Assembly: GCF_050947875.1 (NCBI RefSeq)
Contig: NC_134573.1
Span: 53,184,115-53,248,114, forward strand
From: Dermacentor variabilis
Lineage: Eukaryota; Arthropoda; Arachnida; Ixodida; Ixodidae
Direction of reading: 5' to 3'
DNA length: 64,000 nt
Each line of letters starts with the position of its first letter. The first letter of the stretch is position 1. This document shows, in pieces, positions 1 to 10,733 of this stretch. A program made the position numbers and the translations under genes. The notes beneath the pieces were generated by a model that was given only the letters and a program-made list of their open reading frames with translations, ran no database searches and was not told the origin of the DNA.

Positions 1-1390
1 AAGCGGTTATTGATTGCCGTGCCACGCGAGCAGAAAAATTCTTGTTAAACGAGAATGAACCTACGGTTGTCATTCGCTGCATGGCTAACCTCGATAAATT
101 GTGCAGCATTTGAGTTCAATAGCTAATGTATCTCTTATTATGTGTTTTCACGGAGCGAATGAATTTACCTGACTTAGATGCTGTCATCCGAGGCTGCGGT
201 TCTAATTGCTGCAGTTGTAACCACTTTAACCTTACGTATAGCAGAAACAAGAGACGAACTTGATTGTCTCTTTTAACAAACAGTAACGCCCATTTTGGTG
301 CTGTGATATCTTCAGAAATGCTCTCTGTTTCGGAAGATGGTGTGGATAATTTTTCTGACTTAAAAATCTTTTTACATGAATAGCCGTGATAAACTTGGCC
401 TACGTAGATGTCGCAATGCTTGTTTCAAATTCATTTAGCCGCTGCAAATGTCAAACGCTTCTTGGAGGCGACTTAAATATAGTTACACAGCATCACATAA
501 AACTAGAATTGGAGTTCACCTCTGTCAAATCGTCATAACGTCGCCAACGAAAGTCAAGGCCATGTTGGAGACAAGATTGGACTTGTTCATAACTAAATTA
601 GACATGCATCCTGTGGAGTTGGCGTTTTTGTATACACAATTAGTGGTCACTTCTCTGTGTTTATAGCCATTGCCACTGCAGTTGAAAAGCCCACACCGCA
701 TCAAACCTTCAATAGCGGCTCATAAATACTAGTACTTTGTCCACATTCCGAGATTGTCCTGCCAATGATTCTTGGGATATATAAAATGAAAAAATTTGCA
801 GGTGCGGCTTATGACAAGTTCGTGCAATGGGTTATGGAAATATGCTATGCAAGTCTTCCGGCGAAAACGTTCAAGCCCACAAAAAAATGTCGCCAGCCGT
901 AGTAGATAAGCACATGATTTATATTACAGTTCATTCTTGCGAACCAAATTGCCGAAATAATTGAAATCATTTAGGGAATACAGAAACTACATCACAAAAG
1001 ATTCAGAGGGGGAGAGAAACTTTAACACCTCAATCTCTTCAACTCATCGGCATCGCGACAGGATAAAATTTAGAGCCCGGACCAGGCGACCAGTCTCGAT
1101 AACACGGGCTAGGCTGGAATAAACGACTGTACTTCTAAAACACTGCTTTTAACTAAAAAGCGATGATCTTGCTAACACACCTTTAACGAAGTCTTTCTGT
1201 CCCTTAGCCTGGTAGGAGATAATATCAACCTTTTGTAGTTGAATTCTATTAATAGTGAGTGAATATTCTTAGCAGGGGTCACAAAGAGGGAAGTTATTCT
1301 GTCGTTCCTGTCGTTAAGTAACAGAAGAAATACTCATGCATTCTGGATTCCACTATCACCTTATCTAGAGTACATTTTTAGCCGCAGTAT
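1..1390. other. unassigned AT-rich sequence
   Basis: No convincing coding region, RNA gene or recognisable mobile element is seen here. The longest frame (72 codons at 448-666, plus) has no recognisable domain. It is treated as intergenic or decayed repeat sequence. Confidence 0.5.
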
Positions 1391-1394
1391 ATAT

Positions 1395-1866
1395 TCAAAT
1401 TTTTTCCTGCGTTGAATGCACAGTGCAAAGTTCACAGTAATATTCAAAAAAGGCAATAAGAAAGAACCTTCCAATTACGCCCCAGTGCAAATGCTGCCTG
1501 TTTTTTTGTTTTCAGAAGGCCCAGACAACGTCATTTTTACACGACTTTGTTTGTTTACTGATCAGTTTAGGACTAGAATTCCGGCACAGTTTCGCTTTCG
1601 CTAAATCGGTTCACTGATAGTCCTATCGAACCAAAAGAAATTTTTAGTACAAAACTTTGAGAAGAAAATGCCGCTTGGAATATTCGTTTATTGTTTCAAG
1701 GCGTTCGACATTATTAGGCACGACGTTTTACTTAAAAAACTCGATCCTTACGGCATTCACGGGACAGCTGATGCTCTTATTACGTCCTACTTCCAACACA
1801 GGTCTCTGTTCGTAGCTATATCAGGGGACCATTGTGAGTTTAAACATGTAAATGCAGGAGGGTATA
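1395..1866 (+). pseudogene. CR1-like LINE reverse transcriptase fragment, left part
   Basis: This is a decayed piece of a non-LTR retrotransposon reverse transcriptase. The finger motif VIFKKGNKKEPSNYAPV is at about 1443-1490, followed by frameshifts. The palm A region reads FVYCFKAFDIIRHDVLLKKL at about 1685-1744, where an intact RT would have F-D-x-S-K-A-F-D, so the first catalytic aspartate is lost (Y here). The frame continues to the residues just before the usual VPQGS motif and then stops abruptly at the insertion of the minus-strand LINE. The same coding sequence resumes after that insertion. Assignment to CR1-like is by motif style and is inference. Confidence 0.75.
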
Positions 1867-4775
1867 TTTTTTTTTTATTGCGATAAGGCTTGCCCTTAAG
1901 GCATAATTCTAGGACTGTATATGTGTATTATATGCGTGCTGTGAGGCCTGTGTTGTGTATGAATTGGAGCATTGTTTTGTGGAATCTGTTGTCATGTATC
2001 CAGCGGTCATAGCTGGTTGTCACACTGTAGCGGAGGCCGGCTTCCAGTAGGAGACGCGAGCGTTCCGATTGTAAACCCGTACATGTCCATGTTAGGTGGT
2101 ATGCATCTGATTCCACCACAGGAACGGAGCAGTATGGACACGTAGCACCCAGTGGTAAATGCGACCAGTTCCACCTTGAGACAACAGCCGGTGTAAGGGC
2201 CACCCCGGCCCGAAGTCTCCTAAGCACAACTTCCTCCGCCGTAGTAAGGTGAAGGGGGAGGGAGCAGACACACGGTGGGATAAGAGCGCGTGTGTCCTGC
2301 CGGAGAACATTTTTACGGGCTCGGAGCGAGTTACGGGGTTGGGGTGGGAGGGGAATAGGTGGAGGATCAGGATTAGGAGGGCAGTGTGCTTGCTGGTCAG
2401 CAGCAATGTTGTAAGGGTTCGCTGAATGGCCTTGAATCCAGTGTACCTTGATGCAAGTAGATGTCTTACTATTCATAGTGTGTATTGTCTCGCACATTTC
2501 CATCGCCTTATCAACCTCCTTGAGTTCCTGGATAGCCGCTAACGAATCAGTGAAGATATCTAGTTGCTTGATGGTAGGCAGCTTAGATGTCGCATCTTGC
2601 ACAGCGTCGTGGATGGCTTGAAGTTCCATTACTAGAGCGCTGGCTTCTGTAGATATATAGCGATGGTGGCCGCTGATAAAATTATGCGTAGTACTCAGGA
2701 ATGATGTCCTTCCGCCGTCTGGGAGAATGGCAGCATCCGTATAGACTTGGCAGGTGTTAACGCATGATGCATCGACAATGTTGTATTCGTCAATAATACC
2801 TGTTGTATCGCGGCGTCGTAACTTCGTTGGCTTATTAGTTGTGATGCTGGTGAATTCCCAGGGAGGCATTGGATAGGTCTGATTGTCAATCCGAGAGCCG
2901 CGGTGAAAATGAGCATGCAACGCAGCGACAGCCGGAATAAGTTGCTTTTTTATTTCACGTGCTTTTTCACGTTGCGAAATGAGCTCAGCAATTGTGTTGA
3001 GCTGGGCATGTTCCTGTAAGGTTGGTATCGGAGTGATGCGGGGCAGTGCTGTGATTGTGCGCATAGCATCACGATTAATCGTCTCCAACTGTGCCAGCTG
3101 TGCCAAAGTCAGCCGTTGAAATTGAGCTTGATATAAAATCCGTGGCTGCAAGACTGCACGCACCAACCGACGAGCTACGTAAGTACGAGCTCCAGCTGCT
3201 TTTGCTGCAATGCGACGAATAAGGTGAAGTGTTTTTGTCGAACTCTGTCTGGTTTTACGGAGCCAGTGTGCACCACTGCCGGATTGGTGAATATCGAGAC
3301 CCAGTATGCGGACCTCAGAAGCCTCAGGGATTGTCACTGCGCCGAGTCTAAATGTAAAGGGGTGCTGCGTGATTCTTGTGCGTCCTTTCTTGTTGGCCAC
3401 AACAACATAGCTTGATTTTTGGGCGGAAATGTCCAATCCTGCTTTCCGAGCGTAGTTGTTCAGCACAGCAAGGGCTTCTTGAAGCTGTTGAGCTTGTCTA
3501 GAGATATCTTTATGCACGGACCACAAAGTGATGTCATCCGCATAGATTAAGAACCTCACATCTGGAATCCGATGTAGTTGCCAGGCTAGAGGTATTAGAG
3601 CAACGTTGAAGAGAAGAGGAGCCAGAACCGAACCTTGTGGGACTCCTCTGTTCGATGTGAAGTATCCTTCCTGCCTTCCATCTACTCTAATCACAAATGT
3701 GCGATTCTGAAGGAAGGAGTAGATGAATCTTATCACCCGCGGTGGAAGTCCCAGGTCGATGAGGTTGGATATAATGATTTCATGGTCTATATTGTCATAA
3801 GCTTTCGTTATGTCTGTTGCTACTACCGTGCGTACAGCGTGACTGTGTGGAGAAACCTGTAAAACATCGTCTGATAACATAGAAAGTCCGTCTTCAGTTC
3901 CCAAGTAAGAACGGAATCCAATTTGAGCAGGATGATATTTATCGTGGCGTTCAAGCCACCAGGAAACTCGTGTGGCCAGCATCTTTTCAGCGAGTTTGCA
4001 GACAGTTGAGGTTAGTGAAATTGGGCGTAAAGACTGCAGGCTATTTGGAGACTTTCCTGGTTTCGGAATCGCAACAACAATTGAATGCTTCCAATCAGGT
4101 GGAACGTTTCCAGTCTCCCATACTTTATTACTAGCCTGAAGAAGTGCGTCGAGAGCTGCTCCTTCCATGTTCTTGAAAACCTCATAAGGAATACCATCGG
4201 GACCAGGTGTTGTGCGTTGCTTCGAAGTTTCAATCGCCGCTGTTAGTTCGGCCATGCTGAAAGGGCTGGATATTTCGGATTTGGACTCATCAATTTCAGG
4301 GCAGTTTATAGGTGACGCTTGATCGTATTTCGGGAAAAACGCTCTAGCAGCGTGTTCTGCAAATTGATGTGGCGAACTCTGCATCGCTAACCTAACGCTC
4401 GCTGCAGGGTCAGGTTGCTTATGACCGCGGTCCATTGACCGGAACGTACGCCAAAGTGCTCTGTTTCCAATGCCCGATCCAAGATTCTCGCACCACTCAT
4501 ACCATCGTCGTCGAGAAAGTTGCTTTTCGTGCTGACGCGCCTTCGCCGCTATATGGTTAGCACGCGCACGGCTACCTGGTGCATCGGGATTCCTCGACGC
4601 ATACAATTCTGCCTGACGTCGCTTTGCCCAAAGTTGCAAAAGGGTGAGGTCCGGTTGAGGTTGTTCCTCGTCAACTGTGGTTACAGTGGTGTTCCTCCGT
4701 AGCAGTTCTTGCAAAGCGGGAAGAATTTCTGAGGGCTCTGAGGGTACTTTATCAATCGGTGATTCCCGAAACTTA
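1867..4775 (-). mobile_element. 5'-truncated RNase H-bearing LINE inserted in the CR1-like element
   Basis: A minus-strand non-LTR retrotransposon splits a CR1-like LINE. Its 3' end is marked by a run of ten T on the plus strand (1867-1876), which is a short poly(A) tail on the element strand, followed by about 50 bases of 3' untranslated sequence. Its 5' end is truncated near 4760-4780, where the CR1-like coding sequence resumes. No endonuclease domain or ORF1 is present. No clear target-site duplication is seen, and about 50-60 bases of the target coding sequence appear to be missing at the junction. Confidence 0.8.
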
Positions 4776-4780
4776 TTCAA
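1928..4780 (-). CDS. LINE ORF2 fragment: reverse transcriptase, RNase H, zinc motif
   Basis: An open frame of about 950 codons encodes the RT and RNase H part of an R1/I-group LINE polyprotein. RT motifs in order: LRPISLTSTVCKLAEKM, ATDITKAYDNIDH (first catalytic D), NRGVPQGSVLAPLLFN, and LIYADDITLW (catalytic YADD). RNase H residues follow in VYTDAAILPDGG, TEASALVMELQAI, IFTDSLAAIQEL and HWIQGHSANPYNIAADQQAH. A C-terminal zinc motif reads CPYCSVPVVESDAYHLTWTC. The nominal first codon is TTG at the truncation edge, so there is no true start; the protein would be N-terminally truncated (no endonuclease). The lack of any stop over 2.8 kb suggests a recent insertion. Confidence 0.85.
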   Translation of the reverse strand: MNKFRESPIDKVPSEPSEILPALQELLRRNTTVTTVDEEQPQPDLTLLQLWAKRRQAELYASRNPDAPGSRARANHIAAKARQHEKQLSRRRWYEWCENLGSGIGNRALWRTFRSMDRGHKQPDPAASVRLAMQSSPHQFAEHAARAFFPKYDQASPINCPEIDESKSEISSPFSMAELTAAIETSKQRTTPGPDGIPYEVFKNMEGAALDALLQASNKVWETGNVPPDWKHSIVVAIPKPGKSPNSLQSLRPISLTSTVCKLAEKMLATRVSWWLERHDKYHPAQIGFRSYLGTEDGLSMLSDDVLQVSPHSHAVRTVVATDITKAYDNIDHEIIISNLIDLGLPPRVIRFIYSFLQNRTFVIRVDGRQEGYFTSNRGVPQGSVLAPLLFNVALIPLAWQLHRIPDVRFLIYADDITLWSVHKDISRQAQQLQEALAVLNNYARKAGLDISAQKSSYVVVANKKGRTRITQHPFTFRLGAVTIPEASEVRILGLDIHQSGSGAHWLRKTRQSSTKTLHLIRRIAAKAAGARTYVARRLVRAVLQPRILYQAQFQRLTLAQLAQLETINRDAMRTITALPRITPIPTLQEHAQLNTIAELISQREKAREIKKQLIPAVAALHAHFHRGSRIDNQTYPMPPWEFTSITTNKPTKLRRRDTTGIIDEYNIVDASCVNTCQVYTDAAILPDGGRTSFLSTTHNFISGHHRYISTEASALVMELQAIHDAVQDATSKLPTIKQLDIFTDSLAAIQELKEVDKAMEMCETIHTMNSKTSTCIKVHWIQGHSANPYNIAADQQAHCPPNPDPPPIPLPPQPRNSLRARKNVLRQDTRALIPPCVCSLPLHLTTAEEVVLRRLRAGVALTPAVVSRWNWSHLPLGATCPYCSVPVVESDAYHLTWTCTGLQSERSRLLLEAGLRYSVTTSYDRWIHDNRFHKTMLQFIHNTGLTARI

Positions 4781-5180
4781 CGTCCGTGTATCTACTAAGT
4801 GCGTAATTTACGCAGACGACGCCAGCCTGTATTTTGTTAGTGACATAGGTTCTGAGATGTCAAATCGAGCCAATAAAACACTTCCAAAAACACATACGTA
4901 CACGATAAATAATTATCAGATGACTAACGTAGAAAAAAGAAATGCAGGGCTGTTTTATCCCCAGAAGAAATTTTCAGCTTTCCTCATTGGCTTAAGAAGT
5001 ACTGAAATCGAAGTAGCATTGCCTTTTAAATCACTTGGCTTATCTTTCTCCGAAAAAGGTCATGGGATTGCCAAGTAAATCACTTAGGAAATTCTTAGAG
5101 CAATATGTACTATTGGCTACCATTGTATTTACCTTCATAAATCTATTAATAAGCTTTTGTATAAATTAAGGTTTTTTTAG
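4765..5180 (+). pseudogene. CR1-like LINE reverse transcriptase fragment, right part
   Basis: This continues the fragment at 1395-1866 beyond the inserted minus-strand LINE. It opens with VSTKCVIYADDASLYF, the catalytic YADD motif of the same CR1-like reverse transcriptase, and proceeds through the palm and thumb (for example PFKSLGLSFSEKG at about 5025-5064). Coding similarity fades after a stop at 5076-5078 but can be followed to about 5180. The order and orientation match the left part. Confidence 0.75.
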
Positions 5181-7596
5181 GTCAGTACGGAATTCTTCTA
5201 GTGGGAACGGCTTCAGCGGAAACACGCGCAAACGCAAAGTATTGCGAACAGGAGCAATATACGTCTGGAAAGCGCCGTTCCTCTGCCACATCGCTCTTTT
5301 GTTTCCTGTGCTTAGATCTGTCAAAATTGAATTTGTTACAGATACAGTCTTTGTCGCTTATGCAAAATGTGAAAACTTAAGAATGATGATGCCCTAACAA
5401 AATTGGCGTCCTTGCAGCAGCTATCTTTTATAAATGATGTCAGTTAAAACCTTGCAATGATAAGACAAGCAGTACTAACTATGGCAGCCTAATGCTACAG
5501 TTTTGTTCGCCTGCGCTGTTAAATTCATTGCACAAAAAAATGGTTTGAATGCGTCCGTCCTTTCCACAGAAAAGCTACTCGCTATATTTGTGTCATTGCT
5601 TCCTATGAAGCAATAAGTTCATGTTATTGTGCTTCTTCTTTGTTTCACCCCTATTAATCCTCCTATAATAATTCTTACAATGTTTGATTTTTCATTTAGT
5701 ATTAAAGTTATGTACTACGTGTAACGTCGATCGGCTTCTCTTTAACCGCCATGAAGCTACCCTATGTTTGAATGGCCTGGTTTGTTACCTTCAAGCTCCT
5801 AGTTGCAGCTTCTTACCTAGTCATCCTCGGAACCATGTTGACGCAGAATAAGTAAATTAAATTTATTATCGCAAAACAAACGCAGTATACACAGTAAGAA
5901 AGACAGATCACGGTCTTCCGGCTCTGAAGTTGTGGAATGTAAATTCAACAGGATGCACACGAGACGACTAAATATACCTGTACTCGGTGCAGACCCTGAG
6001 TGAACATTACCTCCTCCTGTCTCCAATTTTACTTTGAAGCATAAAATTACCTTAAGTGACCATGCTCGCCTTCATTTTGAAAGGCCCATTTGCAATAATT
6101 CCTTTATGAGAAAAATAGGAAGAATAAAATGTTCAGATACCACGCACTGTGGGAATCGGTAAAGGAAGCTTTGTCTGAAATTTGGGTTCACTGAAATTAC
6201 TTAGCGCTGATATGTAGACCGCATATGACAGTCCTGACGTGATGTGAAATAGTACCTTGCCTGCTCCACTTGTGTTTGTTCTTGCTCCGCTCCACAATTC
6301 ATGCGAGCCTTCGTCTCCTCGGGACAAAGTGCACTTTTCGGCGCCGTCCTGGGTTGTATCTTTGTAGCTCACGAAACTGCCTCCTAATTCCGAATTCTCT
6401 CTCTCTATTCCCCCGCTAACATTCTCCCCAGCATCTCCCTCTACTATCGTTCCTGTTGCGGGCGAGCAAGGATATAAGCGCGGCAGCTCCTGCACTTCAT
6501 TTGTGGGGAGGTCACGCATAACTGTGGCTTCCAGAAGGCATTGTGCACATGCGACCCGGCGTAAAGGATGACACGAGCTTCTCGGGTCGTCTTTCCGTTG
6601 TGCCACGTTCTTTACATGTACTAACCTGGTAGCGGTAAAGAAATACCGAATAAAAATTCTAGAATATTGTGAAAGCACCACGATTCCATTCCTAAGACAC
6701 GATTGCTCTTCCATATAGCCATCCTTTTGGTTATTTTCCATCGGATGGCATTAGTTTTGACACTCTCTGAGCGGGAACCGCACACGCAAGCCGGCGGATC
6801 TGACGTCACATCTAGTTTCAGCAGCGACGGACGAACTGACCGGCTGCGGACTGTTTTGTTTTCCGCGCGTCGCGCCGTGTACAATGTTAAGTTCTAGAGA
6901 GAGTGATGGAATGAACGGAGGTTATGACTTCGATGAGCGGCCTACTGAATGACCACACACGATAAATGCATTATCGTACGATCCGCCCGCTTCATCTAGC
7001 GACAATGAAGCCGGCCCACCGCAGCTGTCTCCATCCCCTGTGCTGAGGGAGCCTGGACCAGCAACTTAGAAGTTGATCAATAATTTAAATACAGCAAAAC
7101 AATGTTTTCATGCACAGTCTGCAGAACTAGCAGCTACAAGGAGCACATGTGGCGAGCAGGTAACGCATACCTCAGCTCAGCACTTTCCCTCTGTGCTAAC
7201 TAACATGCCCGCTCCGCCGTTGTTTCATTGCAGCAGGGCGCCCCTTCCATTAGCGGGAGTGAGGTGGCACCGCCAGTATCATGTAGCCGATATCTTTCTT
7301 TTGTTCGTTGTTTCGTTCATCGTCGCTACGGACGACGCAAACTTCCATTAACTCGGGCAGTATTGGCAAAATAGCTGTTTCAGAAGATCGTATATATACA
7401 AATTATTGCCAAGCGGCGCCTCTGCACAAAATTCCAGCCTGAACAAACCAGTGGTTTGCGGCAATAGTACTCGCCACCCTGGAGCATAGAGCACCGCTTT
7501 CTGCGGCGTTGGCCCGGCAGCTCCTCGCATCAAACCACAAAATCACGAGATAAAAGACTAGATACTTGAAGAGTTCACACGCGGAAGCGGTAGGAA
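5181..7596. other. unassigned sequence
   Basis: No gene could be assigned. A minus-strand open frame of about 202 codons (6133-6741) has no motif I recognise. A short plus-strand frame starts at ATG 6883 and ends after 23 codons. It is followed by proline/serine-rich coding-like sequence around 6988-7067, possibly a decayed exon. The sequence just left of 7597 may belong to the left end of the Harbinger element, but no terminal repeat was found. Confidence 0.4.
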
Positions 7597-7946
7597 TTGG
7601 ACGGTGGCATAACGAAGCAAACGCGTCGCAAGAAGCATCAAACTCGCACTATCGCGCGCTCAGTGCGGGCGATCGCTCGCAATGGGCGGGAAGTAGTGGG
7701 ACACGTGAGTGTGAGGCGATATTTGGTTTGGCCGGAGTCTTCAGAGGAGGCTGCTTCAGAGGAGGTGCGGGAGTTTGATAAATATAAATTAAAATAATTA
7801 TTCTTCGCTTCAAGCATGGCCGAGCACATTCGCGAGTTCACGGCCACGTTGGAATTCCCGCAAGCCATGGGATCACTAGACGGGTGCCATTCCCCCGTTT
7901 CACCGCCCAGGGAGAGCGCCACCGACCATAGGAACTATACAGGATG
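7597..7946 (+). pseudogene. PIF/Harbinger transposase, upstream exon
   Basis: This is the 5' visible part of a Harbinger (HARBI1-like) DDE transposase, a nuclease that moves PIF/Harbinger DNA transposons. The frame includes RRYLVWPESSEEAA at about 7711-7752, then one TAA at 7795-7797, then FPQAMGSLDGCHSPVSPP, where the D of LDG is the expected first catalytic residue. It ends at a good 5' splice site (TG|GTAAGT, 7945-7952) that splits the Trp codon after NYTG. The N-terminal part normally present in the family is not seen, so the exon start is arbitrary. Confidence 0.75.
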
Positions 7947-8078
7947 GTAAGTCGTACCTCTGACATGGTGAGCACTTTCATTACATCACTTACAGCTTCC
8001 AAGCTACGCCATATCTTTAGAGTACGGAGAATGGGTACATACTACCAAACCGAGTCAATGAGGTCTTTTTTTATGCAG
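7947..8078 (+). other. 132-bp intron of the Harbinger transposase
   Basis: The donor is GTAAGT (7947-7952) and the acceptor is TTTTTTTATGCAG (ending 8078). Removing it joins TG to G, completing a Trp codon and continuing the transposase frame into YSVILLALVDHK. This conserved join is direct evidence for a real intron. Confidence 0.8.
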
Positions 8079-8667
8079 GTACAGCGTCATCCTCCTCGCA
8101 CTGGTCGACCACAAGTGTAGGTTCCGGTACATCAATGTGGGTTCGCCTGGCCGCTGCCACGATGCATATGTATACCACCGGTCAAGACTAGCAGACGCAG
8201 TCAAGGGCCCCCGGTTCCGCTGACCACTAGTAACAATCAGTGGTACATCTGTGCCACCTTTAATACTATGCGACCAAGCATTTCCGCTCACTGTAAACCT
8301 GATCAAGCCATTCAGCCACAGGGCGCAGTTAAGTGAAGAGCAAAGGTTATTTAATTACAACCGTTCGAAAGCTCGACGGATTGTGGAAAATGCCTTTGGT
8401 AGTCTCAAGGCAAGATTTCGCTTTATCTTGAAAAAGATGGAATGCAACATCGACAATGCCTGCCACGTCATTCGTGCCTGCTGTGCTCTGAGCAATGTGT
8501 GCGAGCATTTTGGGGACACTGTGCTCCAACACTGGTTGGTCGAGGCTCAAAACAATGATGGCGGCCTCCATCAGCCTGACCACAGCACAGATGCTGAGGA
8601 AGGCACAGGCGGTGACAGGCACAGCTCTTGTCAGGCACTTCCAGCAGTGCTGAGAATTTCATGCTGA
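8079..8667 (+). pseudogene. PIF/Harbinger transposase, catalytic exon
   Basis: This exon carries the main DDE domain. It shows LVDHKCRFRYINVGSPGRCH, then a TGA at 8221-8223 after KGPRFR, then PPLILCDQAFPLTVNLIKPF (second catalytic D) and RRIVENAFGSLKARFRFILK (catalytic E). It ends with IDNACHVIRACCALSNVCEH, a typical family C-terminal helix, and an acidic tail. The TGA most likely comes from a CGA arginine codon by C-to-T change. Together with the TAA at 7795 it makes this copy inactive unless read through. The stop at 8665-8667 is natural. Confidence 0.85.
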
Positions 8668-8984
8668 AGCTTTGTGGGCGTTCATGCTTTGGTAGGTAAG
8701 TGAGTCCACTGTCATCATCAAATACTTGTGCGCCTAGCAGAAGTTAATATCTGCTAAGCACACAAGTATTCTTCTGCACTCAAAAGAACGATTTAGCACA
8801 CATTGAAGAAAGTATTCTGTACAAAACCCACAAGATGGGTGAAGTAAGAAATGGAAAATGAGGCATCCATACAATTGCAGCAAATAATGAAAACCCGTAC
8901 ACTCTTGACCAAACAGGTTTCCTTTGTAACAATCTGTTGCGATTGGGTGGATGCTGCATTTTTCAATTCCCAATTACAGCAACC

Positions 8985-9374
8985 TTATTTGGAACTTCTT
9001 TCTAAATATTTGGACATTAAATTAAAAAACTTTTCTTGCATTTGCATGTGTCTCTCTCTTTGCTCGTGCTCTCTCTGACGGCTCGCCACCAGCTGCTCCC
9101 TGAGCAGTATGTGTTCAGCCAGTATCTGCTGCTTGAAGTCATCACCCGTCTTCCTCTTCTTTGGGCCCCGGCTTGTAGTAGCCACACTAGCAGGGGTGGC
9201 ACTGCTGATGGTAGGGCTGCAGGAGGGCGGGCTGGTGGAGGCCGGGCTGCACGTGGATGGGGAGTTCAGTCCTGGGCTGCCCAGAGGTCTGATGGGCGCA
9301 CTCTCCTCCCATTGCAGCCTGTTCGCATTGTCAACGACAGCATTTTCGCTGCCGTTTATCATCTCCATGATGAC
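8985..9374 (-). CDS. Harbinger Myb-like partner protein, exon 3
   Basis: This is the last exon of the DNA-binding partner gene of the Harbinger element. The acceptor (minus strand ATTATTGTGCAG, AG at 9375-9376) joins in phase to exon 2. The exon encodes a Ser/Pro/Thr-rich linker, a basic patch (RGPKKRKTG, a likely nuclear localisation signal) and a C-terminal helix rich in Glu, Gln and Arg (DDFKQQILAEHILLREQLVA) suited to coiled-coil pairing. Harbinger elements generally encode such a Myb/SANT protein that helps the transposase enter the nucleus and bind the ends. Here it converges on the transposase gene, with about 320 bp between the stop codons. Confidence 0.7.
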   Translation of the reverse strand, partial: VIMEMINGSENAVVDNANRLQWEESAPIRPLGSPGLNSPSTCSPASTSPPSCSPTISSATPASVATTSRGPKKRKTGDDFKQQILAEHILLREQLVASRQREHEQRERHMQMQEKFFNLMSKYLERSSK

Positions 9375-9812
9375 CTGCACAATAATTTAATGTTACTTGC
9401 ATCTTTGATAACTTCAGAATGTTTTGAAGGATGACATTCCGTCATGGGTTTCAACACTCTGATGCAATAATACGCACACCAATGCATACTCTACTGTAAG
9501 TGCTGTAGTTGAACAGAGCGCGCCAACAAAATGGAAACGCACCTCGTCTGTCTTTTACGTGATTGCAGAGACTGGGTGCCAGCAAACAGCTGTTATTTTT
9601 ATGCGCTTATACTATCCTGAGGAATGTACACGCCTGGAAAAGTAGTACCTGCAACCAGCAGTATGAGCCACAATTTACGACAATACCGCACTTTCATCCT
9701 ACAAAGTAGCCTGTAATAGAACGATTTGTGCACATTAGGTTACGTCATCGAGCAAGAGAATGGCTTCACAGATTATTCTGCAGTTACTGGAGGCTTTTAG
9801 AAAATGCTATAC
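9375..9812 (-). other. intron 2 of the Harbinger partner gene
   Basis: This is non-coding sequence between exons 2 and 3, bounded by GTATAG and GTGCAG on the minus strand. No other feature is seen inside. Confidence 0.55.
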
Positions 9813-9951
9813 CTCTTCGACAGTAACTTGGCTCTCTTGAGCCCTTGATGGGTCGTTGGCCGGGAGTGTCCCCAAAAGACTATGTATTCGCCAGAAATGC
9901 GTCCAAGGTATGGCGCCAGCACCAGTCTTTTGATTTTTCAGCCAAAACCTT
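9813..9951 (-). CDS. Harbinger Myb-like partner protein, exon 2
   Basis: This middle exon was found by reading between the two obvious exons. On the minus strand it encodes FWLKNQKTGAGAIPW, then HSLLGTLPANDPSRAQES and VTVEE, and then a donor GTATAG. The LGTLPANDPS stretch is typical of tick and insect Harbinger-associated Myb/SANT-like proteins. The 3' junction is in phase 0 with exon 3. The 5' boundary (acceptor near TTTAAG) is approximate. Confidence 0.6.
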
Positions 9952-10457
9952 AAATGTTATAAAATAGAAGGTTTTGTTAACTAGAAAGATGCATCTGCAG
10001 GCACAGATAAAAAAGTGTACTGATCAAATTCGCCTAACCGAGGTATCGATAAGTGGAACTGGAACACCAGAGAGTCTTATTACATTTCATACGAACGTAA
10101 CGAAATTGTTTTTTTGAAATCCTCGTCACGTGACTATAATTTTCGTACAGTATGCTGCGGTGTAATTTTCCGCATCGGACCTCTGAAGTCACATTAGTCA
10201 ATTGCCTTAAGTTTAGATACTAACCAACTGCATCATGCACAAGCAATATTCTTGAAAAGTTATGCTCGTTCAAGGCCGAGTTTACGGCTCATTAAGAGCG
10301 TCCTGGGGTGGCGGAACCAAAAGTCCACGACAAATGAAATTCTGCAAAGATCCACCTGCTCATTTTTTTTCTCAATAAACGCCTTTCTCTCTCACGATCA
10401 AGCCCCTGCAAACGATTAATCGAAAGGCCATCAGACAAATTTATGAAAACCCTTTAC
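9952..10457 (-). other. intron 1 of the Harbinger partner gene
   Basis: This is non-coding sequence between exons 1 and 2, with donor GTAAAG on the minus strand. The acceptor position is approximate. No other element is recognised inside. Confidence 0.5.
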
Positions 10458-10733
10458 CGATAAGTCTGCGCAATATTTTCAATATTGTGGTGAACTTGCA
10501 GCCGAGATCTTTGAAACGCCCACCTGTCGCAGGGCCGCGGCGATATCGTCGTAAACGCCGCTCTTTCTCTTCTTACGGTGTAGGTCCATAAGGCGGTCCT
10601 CCCACAAATCTATGAGGAACTCCGTTTCGCGCTCTCCCCACAGCTGCCGCGCTTGCGATGGCGCTACTATTTTTTTCTTCTGCGGCTGGGCGCGCTCCAT
10701 TTCAAACTCACGCACGCACAAAAAAAAATTCAC
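10458..10733 (-). pseudogene. Harbinger Myb-like partner protein, exon 1 (one frameshift)
   Basis: This encodes the N-terminal Myb/SANT-like (trihelix) DNA-binding domain. It has a basic start (ERAQPQKKKIVAPSQARQ), then LWGERETEFLIDLWEDRLMD and SGVYDDIAAALRQVGVSK. Near 10500 the frame breaks: after KISAA the sequence is in another frame as QVHHNIENIAQTYR, which is the expected continuation of the domain, then a donor GTAAAG at 10457-10452. One or a few bases have therefore been lost. Met at 10733, or the internal Met before ERAQ, is the likely start. Confidence 0.7.

Noticed and set aside
1928..4780. A complete 950-residue host protein starting at 4780
   Set aside because: The first codon is TTG at the truncation edge of a LINE; the content is RT and RNase H of a retrotransposon, not a host gene.
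6133..6741. A 202-codon minus-strand ORF
   Set aside because: It contains no recognisable domain, and its composition looks random. A decayed transposon exon is possible but not supportable.
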